DNA of 64,000 nucleotides from the NCBI RefSeq assembly GCF_014205155.1, contig NZ_JACHMX010000001.1, positions 1,736,001 to 1,800,000 of the forward strand, read 5' to 3'. The stretch is from Amycolatopsis umgeniensis. Its GTDB lineage: Bacteria > Actinomycetota > Actinomycetes > Mycobacteriales > Pseudonocardiaceae. Every line of letters begins with the position of its first letter. The stretch's first letter is position 1. Positions 1-7,629 of this stretch are shown here, piece by piece. The notes beneath the pieces were generated by a model. It did no database searches and was not told the origin of the DNA. It saw only the letters and a program-made list of their open reading frames with translations. Position numbers and translations under genes: made by a program.

Positions 1-1588
1 GCACGACGTCGTGGAAGGCCTTGATGTCGAACCGGCCGCCCAGCGTCAGCTCGGCTTCCTCGCGGATGCGCTGGATCTCCAGCCGTCCCACCATGTACGA
101 CAGCGCCTGACCGGGGAAGGCGATGTAACGGTCCACTTCGGACTCGATCTCGACCAGTGCCATCGGCGTGTTCTCGGTCAGGAAGTCGATCGCCTGGCGG
201 CGGCTCCAGCCGAGCGCGTGCAGACCGGTGTCGACGACCAGGCGTCCGGCACGCATCGAATCCATGGTCAGCATGCCGAGCTTGGCGACGTCGTCGGAGT
301 ACAGGCCCATCTCGTCGGCGAGGCGCTCGGTGTAGAGACCCCAGCCCTCGGCGTACGCGTTGAAGTCGCCGATACGGCGCAGCAGCGGGAGCTCGGTGAG
401 TCCCTGCGCGAGACTCAGCTGGAAGTGGTGACCGGGAATGGCCTCGTGGAACGCCGTCGCCTCGGCCGCGTGCCGGAACCGCTCCTCCGCCTTGTGGGTG
501 TTGGCGAAGTAGATCCCGGGCCGGGAGCCGTCGACCGCGGGCCACATGTAGTAGGCGGCGGGCGCGCCGGGCGCGGATTCGGCGGGCACCGGCTCGACCG
601 TCCACGGCTGCGGCGGGATCAGGCCGAACCAGTTGGGCGCCTCGGCCTCGGCCCTGGTGATGGCCGCGCGGGCGGAATCGAGCATCTCGTCGGCGCCGGA
701 CCAGCGCAGTGCCGGGTCGGTGCGGAGCTTGGAGAAGATCTCGGCGAGGTCGGTGGTGCCGAAGACGTTGGAGCCGTACTCGCGGTACTCGGCGGCGAGG
801 TTCGCGATCCCGTCGAGCCCGGTCTGGTGCAGCTCACGCGGGGTGCGGACGGTCGTGGTGTGCATCTCGGCGAGCAGGGCGTAGATGCGCTCGCCGTCGG
901 GCAGCCAGCAGACGCCGGGCTTGTCCTCGGGACGGCCGTGCGGCGCGATCTCGTTCGCGAGCACGTCGCGGTACTCGGCGATCGCGGGCCGGACGACGTC
1001 GCGCAGCAGATCGGCGCGCCGGGTCTCGAAGTCCTCGTCGGGCGCGGGCTGGCGCAGCAGCGGATCGGCCGACGGCTCGGCGAGGTGACGGTCGAGATAC
1101 GCGACGGTGGCCTCGACCAGGTACGCGACCGGGACCAGGCCGCGGGCGACGCCGTCGCGATGCCGCTGAGCGGCCTGCCGCAGGTACTCGGGGATCGCGG
1201 CGATCCGCCCGAGATGCGCCTCCGCCTGCGCGCCCGTCCCGACCGACATCATCGGCAGCACGGTGAGCACCTCGGCGGCGGGCGAGATGAACAGATCGCT
1301 GACGGTGAACTCGACGAACCGCGAGTCCAGCAGCGCGATCTTCGCCCGCGCCGACGCGATCAGGACGTCCCGGGTGGTCTTGTCCTCCGCGCTCAAGCCG
1401 TCGGTGCCGAGCGCCTCGGCCCGCTCGGCGAGACCGGCCAGCTTCGCGCGGAAGGCGTCTCCCGCGGCCTCGCTGAGATCGGTGAGGCCGGTCGATTCCG
1501 GACGGAAGCCCTGCAAAGCGGGCGTGACCGGCTCGGCGTCGAAGAGGGCTTCGACGAACTCGTCGGCGAGGGCGGAGACTTCGCTCAT
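1..1588 (-). CDS. DUF885 family metallohydrolase-like protein (C-terminus outside window)
   Basis: The reading frame starts at ATG 1588 and is still open at base 1, so about 529 residues are seen. DUF885 proteins usually run to about 550-600 residues, so only a short C-terminal piece is missing. Near residue 390 it has a HEAIPGHH motif, the HExxxGHH zinc-site pattern of this family, which is related to M1/M32-type metallopeptidases. No signal peptide or membrane segment is visible, so a cytoplasmic location is inferred. The substrate is unknown; members are annotated only as carboxypeptidase-like. The divergent gene at 1722 faces away, leaving about 130 bases for two promoters. Confidence 0.85.
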   Translation of the reverse strand, partial: MSEVSALADEFVEALFDAEPVTPALQGFRPESTGLTDLSEAAGDAFRAKLAGLAERAEALGTDGLSAEDKTTRDVLIASARAKIALLDSRFVEFTVSDLFISPAAEVLTVLPMMSVGTGAQAEAHLGRIAAIPEYLRQAAQRHRDGVARGLVPVAYLVEATVAYLDRHLAEPSADPLLRQPAPDEDFETRRADLLRDVVRPAIAEYRDVLANEIAPHGRPEDKPGVCWLPDGERIYALLAEMHTTTVRTPRELHQTGLDGIANLAAEYREYGSNVFGTTDLAEIFSKLRTDPALRWSGADEMLDSARAAITRAEAEAPNWFGLIPPQPWTVEPVPAESAPGAPAAYYMWPAVDGSRPGIYFANTHKAEERFRHAAEATAFHEAIPGHHFQLSLAQGLTELPLLRRIGDFNAYAEGWGLYTERLADEMGLYSDDVAKLGMLTMDSMRAGRLVVDTGLHALGWSRRQAIDFLTENTPMALVEIESEVDRYIAFPGQALSYMVGRLEIQRIREEAELTLGGRFDIKAFHDVV

Positions 1589-1721
1589 GTTTCTTCCCCA
1601 GGGGTCGGTGGAGGCGGTATCCCCGACCCTAATGGAGACCACGTCCTACCGAAGCCGGGTTTTGCGGCGCGCGGGCGGGCACTCCCGCGGCGCCGGGGGC
1701 GAGGCGGTAGCGTTCCCGGAC

Positions 1722-2705
1722 GTGGCCGTGACCGATCCCGTGGACATCCGCCTGCTCGCCGCCCTCGCGGACCTGGGCAAGGCGGCCGTGCACGAACTCG
1801 CGGCCAAGGTGGGCATGGACCCGCGCGAGGTCGCATACCGTCTGGTCGCCCTCTCCGGCAGCGGGTTGCCGCTGCTCGTGGGCGTGGAAAGCGACCCGAA
1901 CGGGCTACGTGCCGCCATCGCCGCCTCGCCGCCCTCCTGGGCGCAGCAGCAACCTCAGCAGCCCCAGCAACAGCGTCCGCCCGGCCAGGGGTCCGGCCCG
2001 CACAACGTCCAGGGCACCCCCTCGGGCCCGTACAACGTCCAGGGAACGCCGTCGGGCGCGTACAACGTGCACGGCACGCCGTCGGGCCGCTACCCCGGCC
2101 CGCCGTCGGCTCCGATCCGCCAGCCGATGGCACCGCCCCAGCAGCGTCCGCCCGCCCCGCAGCAGCAGTTCGCCGCTCCCCCGATGGCGCCCGCCGACCC
2201 GGTGATGAGCACCTGGGGCGTCCCGCAGACCGCGTCCTGGGCCCGCGGCGACGAGCAGCCCGCGCCGCGGCAGGCACCGGAGGGCAAGAAGGGCCGGACA
2301 GGCGACGTCATGGAGACCCAGGGCCTGGAGGGCGAGCAGCTCACCGTCCAGCTGCTCGAGGTCCAGGATCCGGCGGATTACCTGTTCAGCGCGGCGGGCT
2401 ATTCGCTCGAAGCCGGGGAACGCTCGGTCGTGGTGCACACCGAGATCACGAACCGCGGGAACATCCCGTTCGTCTCGCTTCCGGACAATTACCTCGAACT
2501 GCTCACCGCGGACGGCAAGCCGATCACGAAGGCGCCGGTCTCGCTGACCTCGCGGCCGCCGCACAAGATCGGCGTGCGGCCGGGCGAGACCCTCGGCGGC
2601 CACACCGTCTACGTGCTGCCGGACGCCACCCGCGTGGTCGCCGTGCGCTGGTCACCGAGGCCGGAACCGGACGAACGCACGCTGACCTGGTCGATCGACG
2701 ACTAG
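1722..2705 (+). CDS. AsnC-type winged-helix N-terminus fused to a repeat linker and a C-terminal DUF4352-like domain
   Basis: About 327 residues from GTG 1722; GTG 1728 is an alternative start. Residues 1-60 read as an AsnC/Lrp-like winged helix (LAALADLGKAAVHELAAKVG, then PREVAYRLVAL). Residues 65-180 are Q/P-rich and carry ten-residue repeats of the form GTPSGxYNVx. Residues 190-327 form a beta-rich domain with EGEQLTVQLLEVQDPADY and TEITNRGNIPFVSLPDN, resembling DUF4352/telokin-like extracytoplasmic domains. No signal peptide or transmembrane helix is visible, so how a DNA-binding-like head works with this tail is unclear. It could be a cytoplasmic protein-protein module rather than a regulator. 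Confidence 0.7.
   Translation: MAVTDPVDIRLLAALADLGKAAVHELAAKVGMDPREVAYRLVALSGSGLPLLVGVESDPNGLRAAIAASPPSWAQQQPQQPQQQRPPGQGSGPHNVQGTPSGPYNVQGTPSGAYNVHGTPSGRYPGPPSAPIRQPMAPPQQRPPAPQQQFAAPPMAPADPVMSTWGVPQTASWARGDEQPAPRQAPEGKKGRTGDVMETQGLEGEQLTVQLLEVQDPADYLFSAAGYSLEAGERSVVVHTEITNRGNIPFVSLPDNYLELLTADGKPITKAPVSLTSRPPHKIGVRPGETLGGHTVYVLPDATRVVAVRWSPRPEPDERTLTWSIDD
1986..2096 (+). repeat. In-frame 30-bp tandem repeat inside the AsnC-like gene
   Basis: The sequence encodes successive ten-residue units: a degenerate first unit (GSGPHNVQ), then GTPSGPYNVQ, GTPSGAYNVH and a partial GTPSGRYP. The period is exactly 30 bases, so copy-number change keeps the frame. It lies in the proline/glutamine-rich linker between the N- and C-terminal domains. 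Confidence 0.85.
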
Positions 2706-2715
2706 CCCTGCCACT

Positions 2716-2735
2716 GCATTCAGAGGACTGAATGC
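2716..2735 (+). terminator. Hairpin terminator of the AsnC-like gene
   Basis: GCATTCAG and CTGAATGC form an 8-bp stem with an AGGA loop, 10 bases past the stop codon at 2705 and followed by a G-run. The same core recurs at 3019-3046. There is no T-run, as is common for actinobacterial terminators, so termination is inferred. Confidence 0.55.
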
Positions 2736-2833
2736 GGGGGCTTGGGCTGGGCGCCGGACCGGTATTGCCTACCGGCTGGACCGGCGTGGGCGAGCGGAAA
2801 AGTCGCCAAGGTCTGAGCCTGAAGTGACCTGGC

Positions 2834-2880
2834 GACGGTGGAGGATTTGGGACGTTGAACGTCCCAAATCCTCCACCGTC
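2834..2880. repeat. Perfect 47-base palindrome (composite repeat, copy A, first part)
   Basis: Two 23-base arms flank one central G. The inner core is GGGACGTTGAACGTCCC. A diverged element of exactly the same length lies at 47894-47940 on the opposite strand. The element is followed 33 bases later by the conserved 41-base segment at 2914-2954. Confidence 0.85.
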
Positions 2881-2913
2881 AACTCCAACACCCGCACAAC
2901 CCGCCGTCCTCCA

Positions 2914-2954
2914 GCAGGTCAGGCTTAGGTAGGTGAATACGGGGCCGTTCTAAC
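2914..2954 (+). repeat. Conserved 41-base segment (composite repeat, copy A, second part)
   Basis: It begins GCAGGTCAGGCTTAGGTAG and ends CCGTTCTAAC. The reverse complement of 47744-47783 matches it at about 37 of 41 positions with one gap. No coding potential is seen. Its function is unknown. Confidence 0.75.
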
Positions 2955-3018
2955 CCAATCGCCACTCACGAGGTGTTCAGCCCCGCGAACACCACCCGGT
3001 CCAGATCCGCGACGCAGG

Positions 3019-3046
3019 CCCCGCATTCAGAGGACTGAATGCGGGG
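3019..3046 (-). terminator. Hairpin terminator of rluD
   Basis: A 12-bp stem CCCCGCATTCAG/CTGAATGCGGGG with an AGGA loop lies 4 bases beyond the rluD stop codon. It is an extended copy of the hairpin at 2716-2735. Termination is inferred from position and structure. Confidence 0.6.
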
Positions 3047-3050
3047 ACGG

Positions 3051-3977
3051 CTAGTTCTCGTCCTGCAGGATTCGCAGCGCGTTCGCCAGGTCGTCCGGGT
3101 ACTCCGACTCGAACTCCACCCAGCGCCCGTCGGCAGGGTGGGCGAAGCCCAGCGTCTTCGCGTGCAGCCACTGCCGGGAGATCCCGAGCTTGCGCGCGAG
3201 CACCGGGTCGGCGCCGTAGGTCAGGTCTCCGACGCACGGATGCTTGAGTGCCGAGAAGTGCACACGGATCTGGTGCGTGCGGCCGGTCTCCAGCTTGATG
3301 TGGGCCAGCGAAGCGGCACGGAAGGCCTCGACGACCTCGTAGTGCGTGACGCTGGGCCGTCCGCCCTGGACGACGGCGAACTTGTAGTCGTGCCGGGGGT
3401 GCCGGTCGATCGGCGCGTCGATGGTGCCGCGCGTCGGGTCCGGGTGGCCCTGGACGATGGCGTGGTAGCCCTTGTCGACGGTGCGTTCCTTGAACGCCCG
3501 CTTGAGCGCGGTGTACGCGTGCTCGCTCTTGGCCACGACCATCACGCCGGTGGTGCCCGCGTCCAGCCGGTGCACGACGCCCTGGCGTTCGGCCGCTCCC
3601 GACGTCGCGATCCGCAGCCCGGCGGCGGCGAGACCGGCGACCACGGTCGGCCCGTTCCAGCCGGGGCTCGGGTGCACGGCGACGCCGACCGGCTTCGAGA
3701 TCACCACGATGTCGTCATCGTCGTGCAGGATCTTCATCCCGTCGACGGGTTCCGCGACGACCTCGAGGGGCGAGGCCGGATCGGGCAGCGTCACCTCGAG
3801 CAGCCCACCGGCGGCCAGCCTGTCCGACTTCCCGGCGGTCCTTCCGTCGAGCAGGATCTCGCCGGATTCGGCGAGTTCCGCCACGACCGTGCGGGAAAGT
3901 CCCAGTAATTTCGCCAGCCCCGCGTCGACGCGCATGCCGTCGAGCCCGTCGGGGACGGGCAACATCCGCGCGCTCAT
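3051..3977 (-). CDS. rluD: 23S rRNA pseudouridine synthase, RluA/RluD family
   Basis: 308 residues. Residues about 15-65 form an S4 RNA-binding domain ([20 protein letters not shown]). The catalytic domain carries [18 protein letters not shown], whose Asp in HRLDxGTTG is the conserved catalytic residue. GRTHQIRVH near residue 235 is the other family signature. It should isomerise uridines in 23S rRNA; assignment to the RluD class rather than RluC is by length and S4 domain only. Its ATG overlaps the lspA stop by 4 bases (3974-3977), so it is translationally coupled to lspA, a common actinobacterial pairing. Confidence 0.93.
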   Translation of the reverse strand: MSARMLPVPDGLDGMRVDAGLAKLLGLSRTVVAELAESGEILLDGRTAGKSDRLAAGGLLEVTLPDPASPLEVVAEPVDGMKILHDDDDIVVISKPVGVAVHPSPGWNGPTVVAGLAAAGLRIATSGAAERQGVVHRLDAGTTGVMVVAKSEHAYTALKRAFKERTVDKGYHAIVQGHPDPTRGTIDAPIDRHPRHDYKFAVVQGGRPSVTHYEVVEAFRAASLAHIKLETGRTHQIRVHFSALKHPCVGDLTYGADPVLARKLGISRQWLHAKTLGFAHPADGRWVEFESEYPDDLANALRILQDEN

Positions 3978-4552
3978 GCGCTCGCCGCCTTCTTCTTGTC
4001 CTTTGTAGACGATCCGTCATAGTCCTTGCCCAGCAAGGAAAGGATCACGATGAGCACACCGCCGACGCAGATCGCGGAGTCGGCGACGTTGAAGATCGCC
4101 CAGCCCTGCCCGTTCGGCGCGAACGCCGAGATCATGTCGACGACGTGTCCTTGCAGCGGGCCGGGGGCCCGGAAGATCCGGTCGGTCAGGTTGCCGAGCG
4201 CGCCGGCCAGCACCAGGCCGAGGCCGATCGCCCAGCCGACCGAGCGCAGCCGCCTCGCCAGCCAGACGATGGCGACCACGACCGCCACCGCGACCAGCGC
4301 GAGCACCCAGGTCAGCCCGGTCGCCATCGAGAAGGCGGCACCGGGGTTGCGCACGAGCTGGAAGTACACGAGCCCGCCGAGGAACTCGACCGGCTGCTTG
4401 CCCTCCAGCGTGGACACGGCGATCTGCTTGGTGAGGAGGTCGATCCCCCACAGCACCGCGGCGACGACGAACACCACGGCGACGCGCTTCTTGGGCAGCG
4501 GCGGCGCCGGTGGCGCGGTTTCGGGCTCTGTACTCACACCCCCATTGTCCAC
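3974..4552 (-). CDS. lspA: Lipoprotein signal peptidase (signal peptidase II)
   Basis: 192 residues from GTG 4552; GTG 4537 is a possible later start. After a proline-rich cytoplasmic N-terminus there are four membrane helices. The two catalytic aspartates lie in GNLTDRIFR and [11 protein letters not shown], and LVRNPGAAF is the conserved box III. It cleaves the signal peptide of diacylglyceryl-modified prolipoproteins in the cytoplasmic membrane. It works downstream of Lgt, encoded at 48157 in this window. The C-terminus is lysine-rich and cytoplasmic. It is followed by rluD with a 4-base overlap. Confidence 0.96.
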   Translation of the reverse strand: MDNGGVSTEPETAPPAPPLPKKRVAVVFVVAAVLWGIDLLTKQIAVSTLEGKQPVEFLGGLVYFQLVRNPGAAFSMATGLTWVLALVAVAVVVAIVWLARRLRSVGWAIGLGLVLAGALGNLTDRIFRAPGPLQGHVVDMISAFAPNGQGWAIFNVADSAICVGGVLIVILSLLGKDYDGSSTKDKKKAASA

Positions 4553-4561
4553 GGAGCGTGC

Positions 4562-5158
4562 TCAGGTCTCCTCGGCGGCTGTCTTCGGCCTGCTCAGGAG
4601 CGCCGCGAACGCCCCGGCGAGCACGACCAGCGACGACAGCACCAGCGCGAGCCGTCCTTGGGCGAGCACGACCGCGCAGAGCACATACGCGGCGGCCACG
4701 ACGAGCACCGGCACGCTGCGCTCCAGCCAGGCGAGCAGCACCAGGCCCAGCGTCAGCAGGATCGCGCTCCGCGCGTCGCCGTCGATGTCGAATTCCCAGT
4801 AGCCGACCAGATCCGCCAGCACGATGCCGATCAGCCCGCCGACGGCGATCGCGGCGACCTTCCACCACGCCATGCGCTTCGACCGAAAGGCATAGAAGAG
4901 CACCGTGCCGAGGTAGACCGCGAGCACGGCGAACAGCCAGTTGTCCATCCGGCTCATGCCGATGACCGAAACGGCGGACACTGCTTCGCGGCTCATCTCC
5001 ACGCCGTAAAGCCCTTGGTACCGCCCTTGACCGGAGTAAGGCGTATAGGCGAACCACCCCTCGGGCGGGCTCGTACCGACGGACAAGGCCACCACCGCCA
5101 ACTGGGCGAATCCCAGCAACGCTGGCGGAAACCAGTAACGCGGTCGCTCGTTCCCCAT
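4562..5158 (-). CDS. Integral membrane protein of unknown function
   Basis: 198 residues with about five hydrophobic segments: residues 10-30, 72-92, 98-118, 130-160 and 165-188. An extended loop after the first helix contains FAYTPYSGQGRYQGLY and probably faces outside. I do not recognise the family. It ends only 9 bases before the lspA start on the same strand and begins 19 bases after the aminotransferase stop. It is therefore likely cotranscribed with lspA-rluD. Confidence 0.75.
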   Translation of the reverse strand: MGNERPRYWFPPALLGFAQLAVVALSVGTSPPEGWFAYTPYSGQGRYQGLYGVEMSREAVSAVSVIGMSRMDNWLFAVLAVYLGTVLFYAFRSKRMAWWKVAAIAVGGLIGIVLADLVGYWEFDIDGDARSAILLTLGLVLLAWLERSVPVLVVAAAYVLCAVVLAQGRLALVLSSLVVLAGAFAALLSRPKTAAEET

Positions 5159-5177
5159 GCGAGGGGAGGGTAGTGGG

Positions 5178-6542
5178 TCAGGCGCAGAACGGGGGCAGCT
5201 CCCGCGGATCCCCTTCGGGCACCCAGCGGCCCTCCGGCTTTTCGTACTGCCAGCGGGCGCCGCGGGCGACGATCTGGCGCAGCGCCAGGACGAGCCGGTC
5301 CACGTGCTTGGCGGTGCTGCCGAGGCCGAGGCTGACCCGGACGGCCTGCTGACCGGTCGAACCAGCGGCGGAGATCAGCCGCTTGGTCGCGATATGCGCG
5401 CAGAACGCGCCGTCCCGCACGCCGATGCCGTACTCCGCGGACAGGACCGCGGCGAGCCAGCCCGGATCGAAGCCGTCGACGACGAAGCTCAGCGTGCCGA
5501 CCCTGTCGACGGGCGCGTCGAACAGCCGCAGCTCGGCGAAACCGGGGACACCGGCGAGACCGCGACGCAGCCGCGCCAGCAGCTCGTCCTCGTGGGCGAC
5601 GATCGCGTCCCAGTTCCCGGCCAGCGTCTCGCAGGCGACGCCGAGCGCGTAGACGCCGACGGTGTTGGGGGAACCGGCTTCGTGCCGCTCGGCGCCGGCG
5701 TTCCAGACCACACCGAGCTCTTCGGAGTCGCGCGTGACGAGCTTCGTCGCGCCGCCGCCGGCGAGGTACGGCTGGGCGGCGCGCAGCCAGTCGGCGCGAC
5801 CGATCAGCGCGCCGGCTCCGAAGGGCGCGTACAGCTTGTGTCCCGAGATCGCGATGTAGTCGACGTCCAGTTTGCGCAAGGAGATCGCGCGGTGCGGCGC
5901 GAGCTGCGCGGCGTCGAGCGCGATCCGGGCGCCGTGCCGTCGCGCGACGGCGGCGATCTCCTTGACCGGCAACAGTTCCCCGGTCACGTTGGACGCGCCG
6001 GTGAGGACGACCAGCCTCGGGCCCTGAGGGCAGTCCGCGAGCGCTTCGTCCACAGCGGACACCGCGGCGAGGCGGGTGCGCGGCGTGGAAACCCGACGGA
6101 CGTTCGGACCCTTCCACGGCAGCAGCGCGGCGTGGTGCTCGGTGTCGAACACGACGACCGACGTGTGCTTCGGCAGGCTGCGGGCGAGAAGGTTGAAGGA
6201 ATCGGTGGTGTTGCGGGTGAACACGACGGTGTCGGTCGACCGCGCGTCGACGAAGTCCCGCAGGATTCCGCGCGTGCGCTCGTAGAGCTTGGTGGAGACC
6301 TGCGAGGCGAACCCGGCGCCGCGGTGGACGCTGGCGTACCAGGGAAGGAACTCGTCGACGGCGTCGCGCACCTTGTCCAGACACGGAGCGCTCGCCGCGT
6401 GGTCGAGGTTGGCGTAGCCGATGTCGCCGCCGGTGACCAGCGGGACCCGCAGATCGGCACACGCGACCGCCGGGATTTCCCGCGTGGCAACGGTTTCCAC
6501 GACAGAGGCGGGGGTGCTGGTGCGTTCGAGAGCGAGAGTCAT
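5178..6542 (-). CDS. Class V PLP-dependent aminotransferase, cysteine desulfurase-like
   Basis: About 454 residues. ATG 6542 is preferred over ATG 6548 because GGAGG lies about 6 bases upstream of the former. The fold is that of SufS/NifS and isopenicillin N epimerase. EHHAALLPW near residue 135 and LDAAQLAPH near 230 match the family, and the Schiff-base lysine is in SGHKLYAPFG. A cysteine in RDGAFCAHI sits where the persulfide Cys of SufS lies (compare RxGHHCA), which favours a sulfur role. A SAM-IV-type riboswitch precedes it at 6608-6692, so regulation by S-adenosylmethionine and a link to methionine/cysteine metabolism are inferred. Its true substrate is unknown. Confidence 0.85.
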   Translation of the reverse strand: MTLALERTSTPASVVETVATREIPAVACADLRVPLVTGGDIGYANLDHAASAPCLDKVRDAVDEFLPWYASVHRGAGFASQVSTKLYERTRGILRDFVDARSTDTVVFTRNTTDSFNLLARSLPKHTSVVVFDTEHHAALLPWKGPNVRRVSTPRTRLAAVSAVDEALADCPQGPRLVVLTGASNVTGELLPVKEIAAVARRHGARIALDAAQLAPHRAISLRKLDVDYIAISGHKLYAPFGAGALIGRADWLRAAQPYLAGGGATKLVTRDSEELGVVWNAGAERHEAGSPNTVGVYALGVACETLAGNWDAIVAHEDELLARLRRGLAGVPGFAELRLFDAPVDRVGTLSFVVDGFDPGWLAAVLSAEYGIGVRDGAFCAHIATKRLISAAGSTGQQAVRVSLGLGSTAKHVDRLVLALRQIVARGARWQYEKPEGRWVPEGDPRELPPFCA

Positions 6543-6607
6543 CGTCATCCTCCGGGCCTGGGGACCCGACGAGGATCCCGCGCTTGCCCGCCGCACCACG
6601 CGACGCG

Positions 6608-6692
6608 CCAGGTCCTCACCCGGGGCACCCCACCGCGGAAGGAGGGTTGCCGGTCAGCTAGCCGGGGCTTGACGCTGACACTCGTGACCTAC
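6608..6692 (-). promoter_or_regulatory. SAM-IV-type S-adenosylmethionine riboswitch
   Basis: Read on the minus strand, the element opens with AGGTC (6686-6690) and closes with GACCT (6610-6614), forming P1. Between them it keeps the actinobacterial SAM-IV core as I know it: CAGCGTCAAGCCCCGGCT, then GACCGGCAACCCTCC, then CGCGGTGGGGTGCCCCGGG. It ends about 65 bases before the aminotransferase start. SAM-IV shares the SAM-I core but has a different scaffold and occurs in Actinomycetales upstream of sulfur genes. No obvious terminator follows, so control of translation is more likely than attenuation. This is recognition by eye, not a covariance-model hit. Confidence 0.85.
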
Positions 6693-6817
6693 GGACGAAG
6701 TTAGCGGATGCACCGGCGATCGAGCCACCCCTTGTCCGGATGTTGAGACGCCGGTCACGCGTTCCGTCGCCGAGGAGAACCGTTGCCCGGCGCCGCGCCG
6801 CGCCGGGCAACGGGAGG

Positions 6818-7498
6818 TCAGACGCGGAATCGGCCGGGGAGCGGGATGACGGAACGCGAGGAGACCTCGGTCGCGGACCCCGAGTACTGATCGGTGCCCG
6901 CGGCGAACCGCCAGCCGCCGAAGGTCTTGCCGTCGACGGCCTCGCCGTAGGCCTCGGCGACCTTGGTCGCGACCTCGTCGTACGACATGCCGTTCCAGTT
7001 GCCCGCGCCGACGCCGAAGTCGCGCGAGTCACCGCCCTTGGCGGCGGCCGTGGGCAAGGTCCACAGGGTGAAGTGCACGTGGGCGCCGGTGCTGCTGCCA
7101 CCGCAGGGCAGCGCGTTGCCGGTCCGGCCGAGGGCGTCGCCGGGGACGACCCGCTGGCCGTCGGTGACCGAAATGCCCTCCATGTGGTAGTACCCGGTGC
7201 GCCAGCCGCCGTCGTGGTCGACGGTCACCCAGTCGCCGCCGTCGCAGTGCTGGATCCGGACAGTGCCCGCCAGCGGGGCACGAACGGTCTTGTCCCCCGG
7301 GCTGAAGTCGATGGCGTTCTTCACACCGGAGGTCCCGTTGTCCGAGTGGATCCCCGCCGAGTAGACCGACTGGCCCGTGTCGAACGGCAATCCGAACGCC
7401 GGGAACGCGCCCGCGGCCGCGGCCGGCGCGGAGAAAACCACCCCGACGAGAACAGCGGCGGCCCCCAGACCGGCGAACCGTGCAGGAAGTTTCGTCAC
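6818..7498 (-). CDS. Secreted M23-family peptidase-like protein
   Basis: 226 residues from GTG 7498, with GAGGAG about 9 bases upstream. Residues 1-28 are a signal peptide ending in SAPAAAA. The mature part carries GIHSDNGTSGVKNAIDF and, near residue 143, GAHVHFTLW, matching the HxnD and HxH metal-ligand pattern of LytM/M23 endopeptidases. About 65 further residues follow the HxH motif. Cleavage of cell-wall cross-links is the family activity; enzymatic competence here is inferred. It stands alone between the aminotransferase and antiporter genes, all on the minus strand, with a 131-base upstream gap. Confidence 0.88.
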   Translation of the reverse strand: MTKLPARFAGLGAAAVLVGVVFSAPAAAAGAFPAFGLPFDTGQSVYSAGIHSDNGTSGVKNAIDFSPGDKTVRAPLAGTVRIQHCDGGDWVTVDHDGGWRTGYYHMEGISVTDGQRVVPGDALGRTGNALPCGGSSTGAHVHFTLWTLPTAAAKGGDSRDFGVGAGNWNGMSYDEVATKVAEAYGEAVDGKTFGGWRFAAGTDQYSGSATEVSSRSVIPLPGRFRV

Positions 7499-7629
7499 CG
7501 TGTGTACTCCTCACCCCGTGACACTCACCCATTCGATGGAGTCGATTGCGGGGAAAGTAATCCAAAAGGAGTACAAATGGGAAGAATTTTCTGAGATCAA
7601 CCGACGAACAGCTGGTGCGGGTTCGTGAC

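Larger units (their letters stand above)
2706..3050. other. 345-base gene-free region rich in palindromes, between convergent genes
   Basis: No convincing gene is present. It holds a 20-base hairpin at 2716-2735, a perfect 47-base palindrome at 2834-2880, a 41-base conserved segment at 2914-2954, and a second copy of the first hairpin extended to a 12-bp stem at 3019-3046. The palindrome and the 41-base segment both recur at 47744-47940. The outer hairpins sit just past the stop codons of the two converging genes. Confidence 0.8.

Noticed and set aside
11..1620. Long plus-strand frame opposite the DUF885 gene
   Set aside because: The minus strand carries a complete HExxxGHH metallohydrolase; the plus-strand product matches no family.
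1986..2096. CRISPR-like repeat array
   Set aside because: The 30-base period is an in-frame protein repeat with no spacers.
7499..7629. Possible ydaO-type (cyclic di-AMP) riboswitch before the M23-like gene
   Set aside because: The conserved core sequences of that riboswitch were not found in the 131-base gap.
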